NCBI GenBank assembly: GCA_016716605.1
Contig: JADJWA010000001.1
Span: 2,108,001 to 2,172,000 of the forward strand
Source: Flavobacteriales bacterium
GTDB taxonomy: Bacteria; Bacteroidota; Bacteroidia; Flavobacteriales_F; PHOS-HE28
Direction of reading: 5' to 3'
Length of the DNA stretch: 64,000 nt
Shown here piece by piece: positions 23,780 through 31,798 of this stretch (positions within the stretch are counted from its first letter, which is position 1; every line of letters starts with the position of its first letter). The notes below the pieces were generated by a model. It ran no database searches and was not told where the DNA came from. It worked only from the letters and a program-made list of their open reading frames with translations. The translations under genes were made by a program, and so were the position numbers.

Positions 23780-25489
23780 TCAGAACAAGCTGGTGAACCC
23801 GAAGTGGACCTTGCCGCCGCGCAGGGCGATGGGATTGCCGAATTGCTGGCCCAGCGCATAGGTGAGCCCGAACAGGCCGGCCTTGGTCTCGAAGGTGGTA
23901 CCCACGCCGAAGCCGCGCGGATCATCGTTCAGGCGATCGGCGCGCGCGCCATCCTCCCACCAGCCTTGATCGAAGAAGACGAAGAAATTCGCGTTCTCCT
24001 CGTACACGAATCGATACTCGATCGTGCCGATCGCGAATGCCGAGGCGAAGATGGAGGCCTCATCGGCGCCACGCACGGTCTTCAGGCCACCGATGCGGTA
24101 GAGTTCATTGCGGTACAGGTTGTCGTTCACCATCCATCCGCCTTGCGCAGCGAAGCGCAAGGTGCTGCGGCGTTTGATCGGCAGGTGCGCCACGGCCATG
24201 CCTTCCAACTCGAACTGCACGCTGCGCAACGTGGGCGAAGGCACGGCCTCCCCGATCACCGCGGTGGTTGTGCGCTTGCGGCCTACCGAGCCATCGAGCC
24301 GGAGGCTGTGGCCGCGCCGTGGATTGAGCCGGTAGTCGAAGCGCTCGCGCGTTACGCCCAGCCCGTAGCTCGTGATGCGCACATCGCCCAGCTCCGCAGC
24401 GCTGGCCAGGTTGCGGCCCAAGCGCTCGCTGCTCTTGGTGCCCACGAAGGCGCTCACCTTATCGCCGCGGTTCATCAGGTATTCGAGGGCTCCGCGCGCA
24501 GTCACCTCGAGGAATGTGCTGTCGCGCTTGAAGAGCTTCAGGCTGGCGTCGGCGCCGAAAGGGGTATTGAGCGCGAAGGGCAGGTTGAGGCGCACGCGCA
24601 GGTCCTGCGTGGCATCGGCCAGGCTGCGCCAGTTGAGGTCGATGGCCTCACCGCGACGGAGCGCGCTGCGCAGCCGCAGGTCGATGTCGCCGGTGAGCTT
24701 CACCTTGCCGGTGATGGCGTCGGGCTGCACGCCCAGCACGCCATTCACGGAACTGGCGCGCTTGTCGTCGAGGAAGAGGAAGAGCTTGGTGCGTTCCTCG
24801 GCGAATTGCACATAGGGCCTTCCGCGCTGCGCCACGAAGGGCAGTTCGCGCAAGCGGCGCTCGAGCGCGCGGATGAGCGCTTCGTTGTACCGGTCGCCCT
24901 CACGGATCCCGATGTGCGACTGCAGGTATCGCGGGCTGATGCGGAGCGTGCCCTTCACCACCACGCTGTCGATGCGAACGGCGCGGCCGCGCTCAAGGCG
25001 CACCGTGGCACGCAGGCCATCGGCATCGTGCCGCAGGCTGTCGAGGCGTACCCAGGCGAAGGGGTGGCCATCTTCCTCACAGAGCTTCAGCAACCCTTCG
25101 ATCAGCTTCTGAATGGCGGACGGCGCCACCGGACGGCCCGTGAACAGTGATTCGCGGAAACGCGCCTGACTGGCGATCTCCAGCGGGATTCCGGCGCCGC
25201 TGAGCCTCGCCCACGCGTACGGGCGGCCGGCCTGCAGCGCGCAGAACGTGGTGTCGCCGCGCGCCGAGCAGTTATCGATGCTGGCTTCGAGGTATCCTTT
25301 GCCGTGCAGGAAGGCGAGCTGCTGGCTCAACGCGCGCGGCACGGCATCCGCGGCCGTGAGCTCGATTGGACGGATCCACCGCGCGGGCAATGAGTCGTCC
25401 GTGCTGAGCACCAAGCGATGGCGCTGCGCCGGGAGCGCTCCGGCGAGCAGGCCAGCGAATGCGAGGAGCAGGAGCCTAAGGGCAATCAT
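23780..25489 (-). CDS. Omp85/BamA-TamA superfamily outer membrane protein
   Basis: This protein of 569 residues has a signal peptide (about 1-22) and a periplasmic half with POTRA-like segments (for example IDSVVVKGTLRISPRYLQ near 185-205). The C-terminal half is rich in alternating beta strands and ends in the terminal Phe typical of outer membrane barrels. RGADE near residue 485 and the following strands resemble the surface-antigen barrel. The family inserts or exports outer membrane proteins or lipids; this shorter form is not the main BamA. The start at 25489 shares one base with the ung stop (TGATG), so the two genes are co-transcribed. Confidence 0.75.
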   Translation of the reverse strand: MIALRLLLLAFAGLLAGALPAQRHRLVLSTDDSLPARWIRPIELTAADAVPRALSQQLAFLHGKGYLEASIDNCSARGDTTFCALQAGRPYAWARLSGAGIPLEIASQARFRESLFTGRPVAPSAIQKLIEGLLKLCEEDGHPFAWVRLDSLRHDADGLRATVRLERGRAVRIDSVVVKGTLRISPRYLQSHIGIREGDRYNEALIRALERRLRELPFVAQRGRPYVQFAEERTKLFLFLDDKRASSVNGVLGVQPDAITGKVKLTGDIDLRLRSALRRGEAIDLNWRSLADATQDLRVRLNLPFALNTPFGADASLKLFKRDSTFLEVTARGALEYLMNRGDKVSAFVGTKSSERLGRNLASAAELGDVRITSYGLGVTRERFDYRLNPRRGHSLRLDGSVGRKRTTTAVIGEAVPSPTLRSVQFELEGMAVAHLPIKRRSTLRFAAQGGWMVNDNLYRNELYRIGGLKTVRGADEASIFASAFAIGTIEYRFVYEENANFFVFFDQGWWEDGARADRLNDDPRGFGVGTTFETKAGLFGLTYALGQQFGNPIALRGGKVHFGFTSLF

Positions 25490-26187
25490 CACGTGCGCCA
25501 ATCGATGGGAGCCTGCCCTTGCGCAGCGAGCAGTTCGTTGGTCTGGCCGAAATGGCCGCATCCGATGAAGCCTCGGTGGGCCGAGAGCGGGGAGGGATGC
25601 GGCGCCTTCAGTACATAATGCCGCGAGTTGTCGATCAAGGTTTCTTTCTGCTGGGCGAAGCGGCCCCAGAGCAGGAAGATGAGGCCCTCTCGTTTCGCCG
25701 AGAGCTGGGCGATGGCCGCATCGGTGAAGCGCTCCCATCCCTTGCCTTGGTGCGAACCGGCCTCATGCGCCCGCACGGTGAGCGTGGCGTTGAGCAGCAG
25801 CACGCCTTGTCGGGCCCATGGGGAGAGGTCGCCGCGAATGGGTGCGGGCAATCCGAGGTCGCGCTTGATCTCCGCGAAGATGTTGGCCAGTGAGGGCGGG
25901 AAGGGAACGTCTTCCGGCACGGAAAAGCACAAGCCATGCGCCTGCCCGGGGCCGTGATAAGGGTCCTGGCCTAGGATCACCGCGCGCACCTGCTCGAAGG
26001 GGGTGAGGTCGAAGGCCCGGAAGATGTCGCGGCCCTTCGGGTAAACAGTGCATTGCCGACGCTCGGCCAACAGGAACGCTTTCAGGTCGCTGAAGTAGGG
26101 CGCGGCGAACTGGTCGGCCAAGGCCAATTGCCAGCTTGCTCCAATATGCGGCGCAGCCGGTGCGTTAGGCGTTGGCAGGTTGTCCAT
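25489..26187 (-). CDS. ung: Uracil-DNA glycosylase, family 1
   Basis: This base-excision repair enzyme of 232 residues removes uracil from DNA. Both active-site motifs are intact: GQDPYHGPGQAHGL, with the catalytic Asp near residue 72, and HPSPLSAHRGFIGCGHF near 200. The length is normal. The start at 26187 (MDNLPTPNAP) is chosen over an upstream start at 26301 that would overlap the divergent lipoprotein promoter region. It overlaps the Omp85 gene start by one base. Confidence 0.96.
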   Translation of the reverse strand: MDNLPTPNAPAAPHIGASWQLALADQFAAPYFSDLKAFLLAERRQCTVYPKGRDIFRAFDLTPFEQVRAVILGQDPYHGPGQAHGLCFSVPEDVPFPPSLANIFAEIKRDLGLPAPIRGDLSPWARQGVLLLNATLTVRAHEAGSHQGKGWERFTDAAIAQLSAKREGLIFLLWGRFAQQKETLIDNSRHYVLKAPHPSPLSAHRGFIGCGHFGQTNELLAAQGQAPIDWRT

Positions 26188-26244
26188 GAACAGATCGCAG
26201 GGGTGCTTGTTGAAACATTGTATCAACCGGACCGTTTGAGGGGC

Positions 26245-26252
26245 TAATTTTG
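26245..26252 (+). promoter_or_regulatory. Putative -7 promoter box of the small lipoprotein gene
   Basis: TAATTTTG is an exact TAnnTTTG box, 51 bases before the ATG at 26304 and within the divergent spacer with ung. No well-placed -33 TTG was found, so this rests on the -7 element alone. Confidence 0.45.
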
Positions 26253-26303
26253 GGCGCGACCCCGCGTTCAAAGGTCCAACCGAAGGACACAAAACTCGCA
26301 ACG

Positions 26304-26432
26304 ATGAAAAAGGCGCTTCTGGTACTGATGGCCATCGCGATGAGCGGCGCGCTGCTCACCTCCTGCGGCAGCACCCACGGGTGCCCGGCATACGGCAAGG
26401 TGGCCCAGCCCGCCGCAGAGCAGCCCTGCTGA
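26304..26432 (+). CDS. Tiny lipoprotein
   Basis: The predicted product has 42 residues: MKKALLVLMAIAMSGALLTSC is a lipoprotein signal with an LLTSC lipobox, leaving about 22 mature residues (GSTHGCPAYGK and a Pro/Ala-rich tail ending in Cys). Small lipoproteins of this kind are common in Bacteroidota and of unknown role. An upstream in-frame start at 26250 lies at the promoter box and was rejected. A strong terminator follows 27 bases after the stop, so this looks like a monocistronic gene. Confidence 0.7.
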   Translation: MKKALLVLMAIAMSGALLTSCGSTHGCPAYGKVAQPAAEQPC

Positions 26433-26459
26433 GCGGGGCGTTCGCACTCTTGGATCACG

Positions 26460-26486
26460 AGCCCGGACCACTGGTCCGGGCTTCCC
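26460..26486. terminator. Rho-independent terminator
   Basis: A perfect 11-base inverted repeat (AGCCCGGACCA / TGGTCCGGGCT) around a single C is followed by a T-rich stretch. It terminates the small lipoprotein and, being palindromic, may also serve the convergent OsmC gene. Confidence 0.8.
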
Positions 26487-26524
26487 TGTTTTCAGCAGGG
26501 CCCTTTCAGACCGGAAGCCGGCAC

Positions 26525-26944
26525 TCATCGATACTTGAATTGAACCGCCTGCTTGATGCCCGGATGCAGGCTGAGGGCCACCGGGCATTCATGGGCAGTG
26601 CGCTCCATCAAGGAGCGGTCCTCTTCCGAAAGCCCCTCGCCATCAAGCTCCAGCATGACCTCCACGCTACTCACCCGCCGAGGATCAGCAGCCATGTGCT
26701 TCACCACGGAAGCGCTCAGGTTGCTCAGCGCGATGCCCTTCGCCTTGGCCTTGATATCCATGGTGGTGATCATGCAAGCGGCTAACGAGGCGGCCAGCAT
26801 GTCGGTGGGTGAAATCGCCTCGCCCCGGCCCTGATTGTCAACAGGGGCATCGGTGATGAAGCGCTGCTGGCTGCGCACATGCAGCACCTCCGTGCGCAGT
26901 TCGCCGAGGTGGGTGATGCGCGCTGTGGTCATGGGGTCGGTCAT
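26525..26944 (-). CDS. OsmC/Ohr-family peroxiredoxin-like protein
   Basis: This protein of 139 residues belongs to the OsmC-like family, thiol-dependent reductases of organic peroxides. Two redox cysteines are visible in typical contexts: SLAACMITTM (near 54) and AHECPVALSLHP (near 119). The start at 26944 (MTDPMTTARITH) is chosen; a Met four residues later is equally possible, and a TTG further upstream is less likely. It is divergent from the hypothetical protein-lipA pair, with about 50 bases between. Confidence 0.88.
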   Translation of the reverse strand: MTDPMTTARITHLGELRTEVLHVRSQQRFITDAPVDNQGRGEAISPTDMLAASLAACMITTMDIKAKAKGIALSNLSASVVKHMAADPRRVSSVEVMLELDGEGLSEEDRSLMERTAHECPVALSLHPGIKQAVQFKYR

Positions 26945-26984
26945 GGCAGCCAAGGTATCGGCGGTGGAGGCAGGTGCGGTGCCT

Positions 26985-26992
26985 TAGCTTTG
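26985..26992 (+). promoter_or_regulatory. Putative -7 box giving a near-leaderless transcript
   Basis: TAGCTTTG matches TAnnTTTG exactly and ends 4 bases before the ATG at 26997. If functional, transcription would start at or beside the start codon. It is the only candidate for the two-gene unit that includes lipA. Confidence 0.4.
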
Positions 26993-26996
26993 GGCC

Positions 26997-27752
26997 ATGC
27001 CAAGGCTGTTCGCCTTCTTCCTTGTGCTCGTAGCGGCCTCGCCATCGGCCCTGGCCCAGCAGACTATCTATGAGGATGCACGTGTGCCGTTCCGCCGGGA
27101 GATGTACGGCGGTGCCCTTCTGCACGGCGATGGCTGGGGATTGCACTTCCACCACGCCAAGTACCGCACCGCTACGGACCGCCGCCTGCTCAGCATCGAG
27201 GTGGTGGGCATGAAGCACCCGAAAGAAGTGAAGAGCTTCAACCCGTACTACGAGGATTCGCGCGGCTACTTCTACGGCAAGCTCAATGCGCTCACGATCC
27301 TGCGGCCCACCTACGGACGCAAGCTGCAGCTCACGGACAAGATCCGCCGCAGCGGGGTGGAGATCAACTGGGTATGGGGCATCGGTCCTTCCATTGGTCT
27401 GCTCAAGCCGGTGTACCTCGAGATCGGCAAGCCCGATGCGATACCGTACGACACTTACGTGATCGAGCGCTACGACCCGGATGCGCACAACGTGCAGAAT
27501 ATCTACGGGCGGGCTTCCTGGCTGAACGGGATCGGCGAGATCAGGCCGTACTTCGGCGGCTTCGGGCGCATGGCGCTTAACTTCGAGTACTCGGGCCGCA
27601 CCACGGGGATCAAGGCGATCGAGACCGGCGTTGCCCTGGATGCGTATCCGGTTGAGGTGCCCATCATGGCGGAACTGGAAGGCGTGAGCAACAAGCAGTT
27701 CTTCTTCCAATTCTACATCGCCGTGCAATTCGGCAAGCGCTTGCTGCAATGA
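26997..27752 (+). CDS. Conserved Bacteroidota-type exported protein, unknown function
   Basis: This protein of 251 residues has a signal peptide (about 1-20, ending ALAQ). The mature part is rich in alternating aromatic and charged residues (YRTATDRRLLSIEV, PYFGGFGRMALNFEY, FFFQFYIAVQFGKRL), suggestive of outer membrane beta strands. I recognise no catalytic motif. Its stop overlaps the lipA start (ATGA at 27749), so the two are translationally coupled, though a functional link to lipoylation is not evident. Confidence 0.7.
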   Translation: MPRLFAFFLVLVAASPSALAQQTIYEDARVPFRREMYGGALLHGDGWGLHFHHAKYRTATDRRLLSIEVVGMKHPKEVKSFNPYYEDSRGYFYGKLNALTILRPTYGRKLQLTDKIRRSGVEINWVWGIGPSIGLLKPVYLEIGKPDAIPYDTYVIERYDPDAHNVQNIYGRASWLNGIGEIRPYFGGFGRMALNFEYSGRTTGIKAIETGVALDAYPVEVPIMAELEGVSNKQFFFQFYIAVQFGKRLLQ

Positions 27753-28639
27753 GCGGTAACGTGGCGGAAGTGAAGGAAGGCCCCGGTGCTGAAGGCAAGC
27801 GCACGCGCAAGCCCGATTGGCTCCGGGTGAAGCTGCCCACGGGTGAGAACTACCGGCAGGTGGCGGGCATCGTGGGTGAGCACAAGCTGCACACCATCTG
27901 CCAGAGCGGCAATTGCCCCAACATGGGTGAGTGCTGGGGCGCCGGCACCGCCACTTTCATGATCCTTGGCAATGTCTGCACGCGAAGCTGCGGCTTCTGC
28001 GCGGTGGCCACGGGCAGGCCCGAGCCGGTGGATCCCTTCGAGCCCGCTCGCGTGGCCCGGAGCGTGGAGCTCATGGGCGTGAAGCATTGCGTGATCACCT
28101 GCGTTGACCGCGACGACCTCGCCGATGGCGGAGCGGACACTTGGGCGAGGACCATCCGTGCCGTGCGCCGCCGCTCGCCGGAGACCAAGCTGGAGACCCT
28201 CATCGGCGATTTCCAAGGGAAGTGGGAGAACCTCGAGGCGGTGCTAGAGGCCAGGCCCGATGTGCTCAGCCACAACATGGAGACCGTGCGCCGCCTCACC
28301 AAGCAGGTGCGCGTGCAGGCCAAGTACGACCGCAGCCTCGAAGTGCTCATGCGGGCCAAGCGAGCCGGGCTGCGCACCAAGAGCGGTATCATGCTCGGCT
28401 TGGGCGAGACCGATGCGGAGATCCTGGAGACCATGGACGACCTGCGAGCCGTGGAATGCGATGTGATGACCATGGGCCAGTACCTGCAACCCACCGCGAA
28501 GCATCTGCCGGTGGCGGAGTTCATCACCCCGGAGCGCTTCGAGCGCTACCGCGTCGAAGGCCTCGCGCGCGGATTCCGGTTCGTGGAGAGCGCGCCGCTG
28601 GTGCGCAGCAGCTATCATGCAGAGAAGCATGTGCTGTGA
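27749..28639 (+). CDS. lipA: Lipoyl synthase
   Basis: This radical SAM enzyme of 296 residues inserts two sulfurs into octanoyl chains on lipoyl domains. Both iron-sulfur motifs are complete: the auxiliary cluster CQSGNCPNMGEC (Cys51, 56, 62) and the radical SAM CTRSCGFC (Cys77, 81, 84). The C-terminal RSSYHAEK contains the Ser that ligates the auxiliary cluster. The length is normal. It overlaps the preceding gene by four bases. Confidence 0.97.
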   Translation: MSGNVAEVKEGPGAEGKRTRKPDWLRVKLPTGENYRQVAGIVGEHKLHTICQSGNCPNMGECWGAGTATFMILGNVCTRSCGFCAVATGRPEPVDPFEPARVARSVELMGVKHCVITCVDRDDLADGGADTWARTIRAVRRRSPETKLETLIGDFQGKWENLEAVLEARPDVLSHNMETVRRLTKQVRVQAKYDRSLEVLMRAKRAGLRTKSGIMLGLGETDAEILETMDDLRAVECDVMTMGQYLQPTAKHLPVAEFITPERFERYRVEGLARGFRFVESAPLVRSSYHAEKHVL

Positions 28640-28640
28640 A

Positions 28641-28717
28641 TTGCGGGTTGAGGGTTGGATGTTGAAGGTTGAATGCTGCCTCAACCCTCAACCACGTTCA
28701 ACCCGCAACCCTCAACC
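28641..28717. repeat. Cluster of inverted and direct CAACCCTCAACC repeats
   Basis: A 12-base arm (GGTTGAGGGTTG, 28646-28657) is perfectly complementary to CAACCCTCAACC at 28682-28693, and the latter is repeated at 28706-28717. The loop itself contains further GTTGAA units. The element fills the lipA-gap spacer and could form a hairpin in RNA, acting as a terminator or as part of the gap leader. Confidence 0.6.
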
Positions 28718-28729
28718 GGTAATAACGAA

Positions 28730-29734
28730 ATGAAAGTAGCGATCAACGGATTCGGTCGCATCGGGCGCGTGTCCGCGCGCCTGCTGCTGCAACGCGGCGA
28801 CGTGGAGCTTGTGGCCGTGAACGACCTCACGGACACGCGCACGCTCGCGCACCTCTTCAAGTACGACAGCGTGCATGGCGTGTTCAACGGCGAGGTGTCC
28901 CACGACCCGGAGAACCTCCTATTGGGCGGCAAGAGGATCAAGGCCTTCGCGGAGAAGGACCCTTCGCGGCTCCCCTGGAAGGACCTGGGCATCGACATCG
29001 TGCTGGAGTGCACGGGCCTCTTCCTTTCGAGAGCTGGTGCCGAGCAGCACCTGAAGGCCGGCGCCAGGCGCGTGATCCTCTCCGCCCCGGCCAAGGATGC
29101 CGATATCCCCAGTGTGGTGCTCGGAGTGAATGAGCAGGTCCTGAAAGGCGATGAGCCGATCATCTCCAACGCCAGCTGCACCACCAATTGCGCAGCGCCG
29201 ATGATCATGGGCATCAACGAGCTCTGCGGAATCGAGGACGGCTTCATCACCACCGTGCACAGCTTCACGGGCGATCAGCGCCTGCACGATGCACCGCACA
29301 AGGACCTTCGCCGGGCGCGTGCCGCTACGGTGAGCATGGTGCCCACCACCACTGGAGCGGCCAAGGCCATCACGCGCATCTTCCCGGAGCTCGATGGCCG
29401 CTTGGGCGGCGGAGGCATCCGTGTGCCCGTGCCCGACGGCTCCATCACCGACATCACCTGCCGCGTGAAGGACCTGAAGAGCGCCGAGGAGATCAATGCG
29501 CATTTCAAGTCGCTCGCCGAAGGGAGGCTCAAGGGCATCCTTCGCTACACCGAGGACCCCATCGTGAGCGTGGATATCGTGGGCGACCCGCACAGCTGCA
29601 TCTTCGACGCGCAGCTCACCAGCGTGGTGGGCAACATGGTGAAGGTGATGGGCTGGTACGACAACGAGTACGGGTACAGCAGCCGTCTGGTGGATCTGAT
29701 CCGGCGGCTCAGCGCGCTCGGCGCCAGCGCTTAA
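28730..29734 (+). CDS. gap: Type I glyceraldehyde-3-phosphate dehydrogenase
   Basis: This glycolytic enzyme of 334 residues oxidises glyceraldehyde 3-phosphate with NAD(P) and phosphate. The N-terminal NINGFGRIGR-type Rossmann motif is present as AINGFGRIGR. The catalytic Cys150 sits in SNASCTTNC, followed by HSFTGDQRLHDAPHKD and WYDNEYGYS near the C-terminus. The start at 28730 (MKVAINGFG) is clear; an upstream start at 28673 would translate the repeat element. It is convergent with the helicase gene. Confidence 0.96.
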   Translation: MKVAINGFGRIGRVSARLLLQRGDVELVAVNDLTDTRTLAHLFKYDSVHGVFNGEVSHDPENLLLGGKRIKAFAEKDPSRLPWKDLGIDIVLECTGLFLSRAGAEQHLKAGARRVILSAPAKDADIPSVVLGVNEQVLKGDEPIISNASCTTNCAAPMIMGINELCGIEDGFITTVHSFTGDQRLHDAPHKDLRRARAATVSMVPTTTGAAKAITRIFPELDGRLGGGGIRVPVPDGSITDITCRVKDLKSAEEINAHFKSLAEGRLKGILRYTEDPIVSVDIVGDPHSCIFDAQLTSVVGNMVKVMGWYDNEYGYSSRLVDLIRRLSALGASA

Positions 29735-29795
29735 GTGAACTGCTGTCCCTCGGGCGGGCGACCACGATGGGGGGCATCATCGATGCCGCGAGCGC

Positions 29796-31624
29796 TCAGC
29801 CCTTGCGCGGGCCTTTGCGGTGCGGCTTCGGCTCGTAGTAGCCCTTCTTCGCGAAGCCCCCATCATTCCGCTCCGACGGCCCGCGGTAGCTGCTCTCATG
29901 CGGGCGATTGCCGCCGCGATCGTTTCGAGGCCCGTGGTGGGGCCCGCCACGGTGCCCGCCTTGGTGCTGCCGATCGCCTTGCGGGCGCGATGGGCCTGCG
30001 CCGGGCCCTTGTGCCTCATCCACGCGCACTTTGCGCCCTTTGTAATTGGCGCCCTTGAAGGCATTGAAGACCTGCTCGAAGTGGTCAGGCTCCACATCGA
30101 CGAAGGAGTACACATCCTTGATGAGCATGCGCCCGATCACATCGCCCTGCACGCCGCTCACGCCGCACACATAGCCGAGCATCTTGCCCTTGTCGAAGCC
30201 GTCGGCGCTGCCCAGGTTGATGAACATCTGCCTGCCGGTGCTGAAGCGCTCGCGCGAGGAGGGGCGCTCGGCGCGTGCCGTGTGGTCCTTGCGGCTCATG
30301 TCCACGTTCAGGTCGCCGAGGTCGCGGAACTGCGTGATGAGGCGATTGAAGGCCACGCTCATGAAGCGCTCGATGAGCTCCTCTTTGCTGAATGCGGATA
30401 GCTCGCATGGGCCGTGGGCAGGATGGAGGCGAGGGCATCGGTATCCACCTCCACGTTCTTGAGCTTGTGCATGTAGGCCACCACTTGGGCGGTGCCGATA
30501 TCGCCGCCGCCGGGCACGCGCACATAGGTGAAGTGGGTCTTGAGCGAGCGTTCGAGCTGGCGCACCTTGCTCACGTCGCGCAGGCCGATGATGCTGAGCG
30601 AGATGCCGGTCTTGCCCGCCCGTGCGGTGCGGCCGCTGCGGTGGGTGTAGCTCTCGGCTTCGCCGGGCAGGTCGAAGTGGATCACGTGCGTCACCTCGTT
30701 CACGTCGATGCCGCGGGCCGCCACGTCCGTGGCGATGAGCAGCTGCAAGGTGCGCGCGCGGTAGCGGCCCATCACATGGTCGCGTTGCGCCTGGCTCAGG
30801 TCGCCGTGGATGGCATCGGCGCTGAAGCCGTCCTTGATCAGGGCCGTGGCGAGTTCCTGCGTCTCGTGCTTGGTGCGGCAGAACACGATGGCGAAGAGAT
30901 CGGGCTCGGCGTCGATGAAGCGCTTGAGCGCGGCGAAACGGTCGCGTGCATGCACCACGCAGTACTGGTGGCGGATGGCCGATGCGGTGGTGTTGCGCTC
31001 GCCGATCTGCAGTTCCTGCGTTTCGCGCATGTAGCGCTTGGCGATGTGCCGCACCTCGCTGCCCATGGTGGCGCTGAAGAGCCAGGTGCGCTTGTCGGCG
31101 GGCGTGGTCTGCAGGATCTCGGTGAGGTCCTCTTGGAAGCCCATGTTGAGCATCTCATCGGCCTCGTCGAGCACCACGGTCTGCACCCCGCCCAGGTCAA
31201 CGGCTTGCCGCCCGAGGAGGTCGAGCAGGCGGCCCGGCGTGGCCACTACGATGTTGGCCCCGCGGCTGATCGCGCGCATCTGATCGCGGATGCTGGCCCC
31301 GCCGTACACGGCCACGGGTTTCACCCCCGGAAGGAATTGCGCGAAACGCTCCAGGTCGCCGGTGATCTGCACGCAGAGCTCGCGCGTGGGGGCCAGAACG
31401 AGGGCCTGAACGCAGCGCTCGCCCGGATCGATGTCCATGAGCAGGGGCAGGCCGAAGGCGCCGGTCTTGCCGGTTCCGGTCTGGGCCAGCACCACCACAT
31501 CGTTCTCGCTGCCGAGCAGGTGCGGGATGGCCTTCTCCTGAACGGGTGTGGGCTGTTCCCAGCCGAGTTGATGAAGGGAGCGGAGGAGCTCCTCGCGGAG
31601 CCCGAGCGAATCGAATGACGGCAT
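29796..31624 (-). CDS. DEAD-box RNA helicase (CsdA/DbpA-like), broken by a one-base frameshift
   Basis: The N-terminal part (31624 down to about 30405) has Q-motif PTPVQEKAIP, AQTGTGKT, LDEADEML, SAT and HRSGRTARAGKTG. It then runs out of frame into a serine-rich tail. The C-terminal part continues in another frame (ELSAFSKEELIERFM onward) with a DbpA-type RNA-binding fold (FINLGSADGFDKGKMLGY) and a basic Gly/His/Arg-rich tail. Restoring one missing base near 30405 (GCGAG for GCGGAG) gives a continuous protein of about 609 residues, a usual length for this family. The start at 31624 (MPSFDSLG) is chosen over upstream Met codons. Likely role: RNA remodelling or ribosome assembly. Confidence 0.88.
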
Positions 31625-31680
31625 GTGCGGTGGTCTTGCGCGCGCCCTGGCGCAACTGGCGCGGTTCGGCGGGAGGGCAG

Positions 31681-31688
31681 CGAAGGTA
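31681..31688 (-). promoter_or_regulatory. Putative -7 box for the DEAD-box helicase
   Basis: On the minus strand the sequence reads TACCTTCG, matching TAnnTT(T/C)G, 56 bases before the helicase start. It faces a similar box for lpxC-fabZ at 31764 on the other strand. Confidence 0.35.
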
Positions 31689-31763
31689 GGGGGTGCAGGC
31701 TTGGCGGCATCACGCTGGAATGCAGGCCCTTGAGGGGCTTCACAGGCGCTTGCATCGGCCAAG

Positions 31764-31771
31764 TACCTTCG
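31764..31771 (+). promoter_or_regulatory. Putative -7 box for lpxC-fabZ-lpxA
   Basis: TACCTTCG lies 27 bases upstream of the lpxC ATG at 31799 and matches the recurring TAnnTT(T/C)G pattern seen before many starts in this window. Confidence 0.4.
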
Positions 31772-31798
31772 CCCGGCTCCGTATGAGGGGCGTGTTCA

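Noticed and set aside
29796..30362. Independent RNA-binding protein gene
   Set aside because: It continues the helicase in a shifted frame, including the linker just upstream of its first Met; one added base joins the two.
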